DNA from: a virus
Reading direction: 5' to 3' (one strand)
Length of the DNA: 64,000 bases
Virus record (IMG/VR): IMGVR_UViG_3300009177_000033
Span: 1 to 64,000 of that record
The translations under genes and the position numbers were made by a program. The notes under the pieces were generated by a model that made no database searches, was not told the origin of the DNA, and worked only from the letters and a program-made list of their open reading frames with translations. Shown in pieces: positions 62,833-64,000 of this stretch. The first letter of the stretch is position 1. Every line of letters begins with the position of its first letter.

Positions 62833-64000
62833 TAGCTTTCGTCCTTGTACCGGCGTGGCATCGAAGATCCTTGCCGCGAAGCATCGCTAATATTTGCGCG
62901 TCCCGAATCGGCTGCATTATGCCGCTCTGGCTGCATAGTCCACAACGGACCTTTAATCGTCGGTCGTCGCGGCGTCGGCGGGATAACCGCGGGCACGATA
63001 CTGGGCGGCGAGCGCAGGAACGAGCGCAAGTCATTCGGATATTCGTAGCCAATCGGCGGCGGGAATACCGCAGTTTTTGGCGGCATCGCTTCCGGCCGAC
63101 GAGCGAGGAACGGCGCAAGGAAGTAGCCGTATCCGCCGGCCAACCGCTGAGCGGCAAACGGCAGAGGCCAGTCGTCCTGATTAACGGGCAACGGCGGCGT
63201 ATGCAGCGCTGTCGTCTGCTGATCGAACCACGTTGGCAATTGCGAGACACGGCGCGGGAACGCGAGCAGATCAAAATTGTTGACGGGCCTGATTTCTGCC
63301 GTGGTCTGCGGACGCGAGACCCAAGTAAGGACTTCACGCCGCGCTTGCACGGGAACGGGCCAATCATATTGATTGACGGGACGAGCTCCCGCAGCGGAAG
63401 CCTGAATGACGATATTGCTCTGCTGCACCGCCTGCATGAATACTTGCGGGCGGATCGGTATCGAGCCGTCGAAATTATTAACCGGCTTAGGTTGAACCTG
63501 TTGCGCGAAGTTCGGCGATTGCGTCCAAGTAATCGCCTCTGGCGTCCTGCGAATAGGCAGCGGCCAATCATCCTGATTAACCGGCATCTGCTCGGGCGCG
63601 CCGAATTGCGGTGAGCGCGTATAGGTGATCGCATCGGGCGTGCGCCGGATCGGGAGCGGCCAGTCGTCTTGGTTGACTGGCATCCTGTCGGGCGCGCGTG
63701 GTGCGAATGTATATCCAACCGCGTCGCGTACACGAATGATCGGCAACGGCCAGTCGTATTGATTAACTGGTTTACGATCAGGCGAGCGCGGCGCAAATGT
63801 ATATCCAACGGTTTCTCTCGTGCGCAGCAGCGGTAGCGGCCAGTCATATTGATTAACTGGCTTCTGTGCCGCTGGCGTGCGAAGCGCAACCGCAAAGGGT
63901 GCGAGATCGTAGGTGAAATAGGGCTGCGTCCACCGCAGCGAATAGTACGGCGCGCGGAATACATATTCGATTTGTATGCCGGCGTTAACCCATGAACGAA
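62832..64000 (-). CDS. PVNQxDWPLP-repeat protein, N-terminus beyond window
   Basis: At least 389 residues; the frame is open to the window edge. Eight imperfect repeats of about 30 residues with core PVN(Q/N)(Y/D/F)DWPLP and a following aromatic strand (VGYTFAPRSPDR) occupy the first two thirds; the first and third to last copies are degenerate. The C-terminal 100 residues are Pro/Arg-rich and unstructured. Trp/Pro/Asn content is unusual for a phage protein. It lies in the head module, so a capsid decoration, a neck appendage or a target for glycosylation are possible. Unrecognised. Confidence 0.8.
   Translation of the reverse strand, partial: RSWVNAGIQIEYVFRAPYYSLRWTQPYFTYDLAPFAVALRTPAAQKPVNQYDWPLPLLRTRETVGYTFAPRSPDRKPVNQYDWPLPIIRVRDAVGYTFAPRAPDRMPVNQDDWPLPIRRTPDAITYTRSPQFGAPEQMPVNQDDWPLPIRRTPEAITWTQSPNFAQQVQPKPVNNFDGSIPIRPQVFMQAVQQSNIVIQASAAGARPVNQYDWPVPVQARREVLTWVSRPQTTAEIRPVNNFDLLAFPRRVSQLPTWFDQQTTALHTPPLPVNQDDWPLPFAAQRLAGGYGYFLAPFLARRPEAMPPKTAVFPPPIGYEYPNDLRSFLRSPPSIVPAVIPPTPRRPTIKGPLWTMQPERHNAADSGRANISDASRQGSSMPRRYKDES

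Noticed and set aside
62564-63964. 466-codon minus-strand frame opposite in phase to the repeat protein
   Set aside because: Extremely Arg/Ser-rich and arises from the repeats of the true frame, which is open to the window edge and shows clean periodicity.
1-64000. Integrase, att sites, CRISPR array, insertion sequences
   Set aside because: No recombinase or transposase signature, no spaced repeat array and no terminal inverted repeats were seen.

Overview
The window is a tailed double-stranded DNA phage or prophage genome (siphovirus type), moderately GC-rich. It very probably infects an alphaproteobacterium, most likely of the Rhizobiales. The grounds are the gene-transfer-agent-like tail genes (tail tube, tail assembly chaperone, NlpC/P60 peptidase), a PEP-CTERM-like tail of the GAGLPGL type, and small conserved phage proteins of kinds met in that group. 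No integrase, DNA polymerase, helicase, tRNA, rRNA or CRISPR array was found.

Layout. (1) 1-11.7 kb, minus strand: a NusG-like antiterminator, an HNH nuclease, small and large terminase, a protease-capsid fusion, portal, a collagen-like protein and further virion-associated genes, running off the left edge. (2) 11.7-12.1 kb: a gene-free divergent region with an 18-bp palindrome, a factor-independent terminator and a long hairpin. (3) 12.1-19.2 kb, plus strand: small early genes, a Ycf46-like AAA+ ATPase and a helical partner; several share an AAACCGATGGAGACTA ribosome-binding leader. (4) 19.2-30.2 kb, minus strand: a PLP fold-type II protein coupled to a ParB-N/DNA methyltransferase, RtcB RNA ligase, a replication protein with a perfect parS site in front of it, a PD-(D/E)XK-like protein, an MT-A70 methyltransferase and a small XRE-like regulator. 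(5) 30.2-42.8 kb, plus strand: PD-(D/E)XK exonuclease and RecT annealase, then about 30 small genes, including a PEP-CTERM-like secreted protein, a Tat-signal protein and a TylF-like methyltransferase. (6) 42.5-64 kb, minus strand: the rest of the late operon. Read in transcription order (right to left) it gives a repeat protein, head-tail connector, a ten-gene glycosyltransferase/methyltransferase cassette with two small accessory genes, head closure, tail tube, a frameshifted tail chaperone, tape measure, tail tip, fibres, holin-like protein, endolysin and overlapping spanins. It ends at a strong terminator at 42.53 kb.

The late operon leaves the window at both ends on the same strand, and each half completes the other, so the window is best read as a circularly permuted genome opened inside its head module. 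Two divergent control regions (11.7 and 30.2 kb) share a near-identical palindrome and separate the early plus-strand operons from the minus-strand ones. The phage appears equipped for DNA modification, repair of cleaved host RNA, recombination and perhaps virion glycosylation. The parS site suggests use of the host ParABS system. Many genes overlap by ATGA, GTGA, TGATG or TAATG, so translation is strongly coupled, and more than a dozen credible genes encode fewer than 60 residues.
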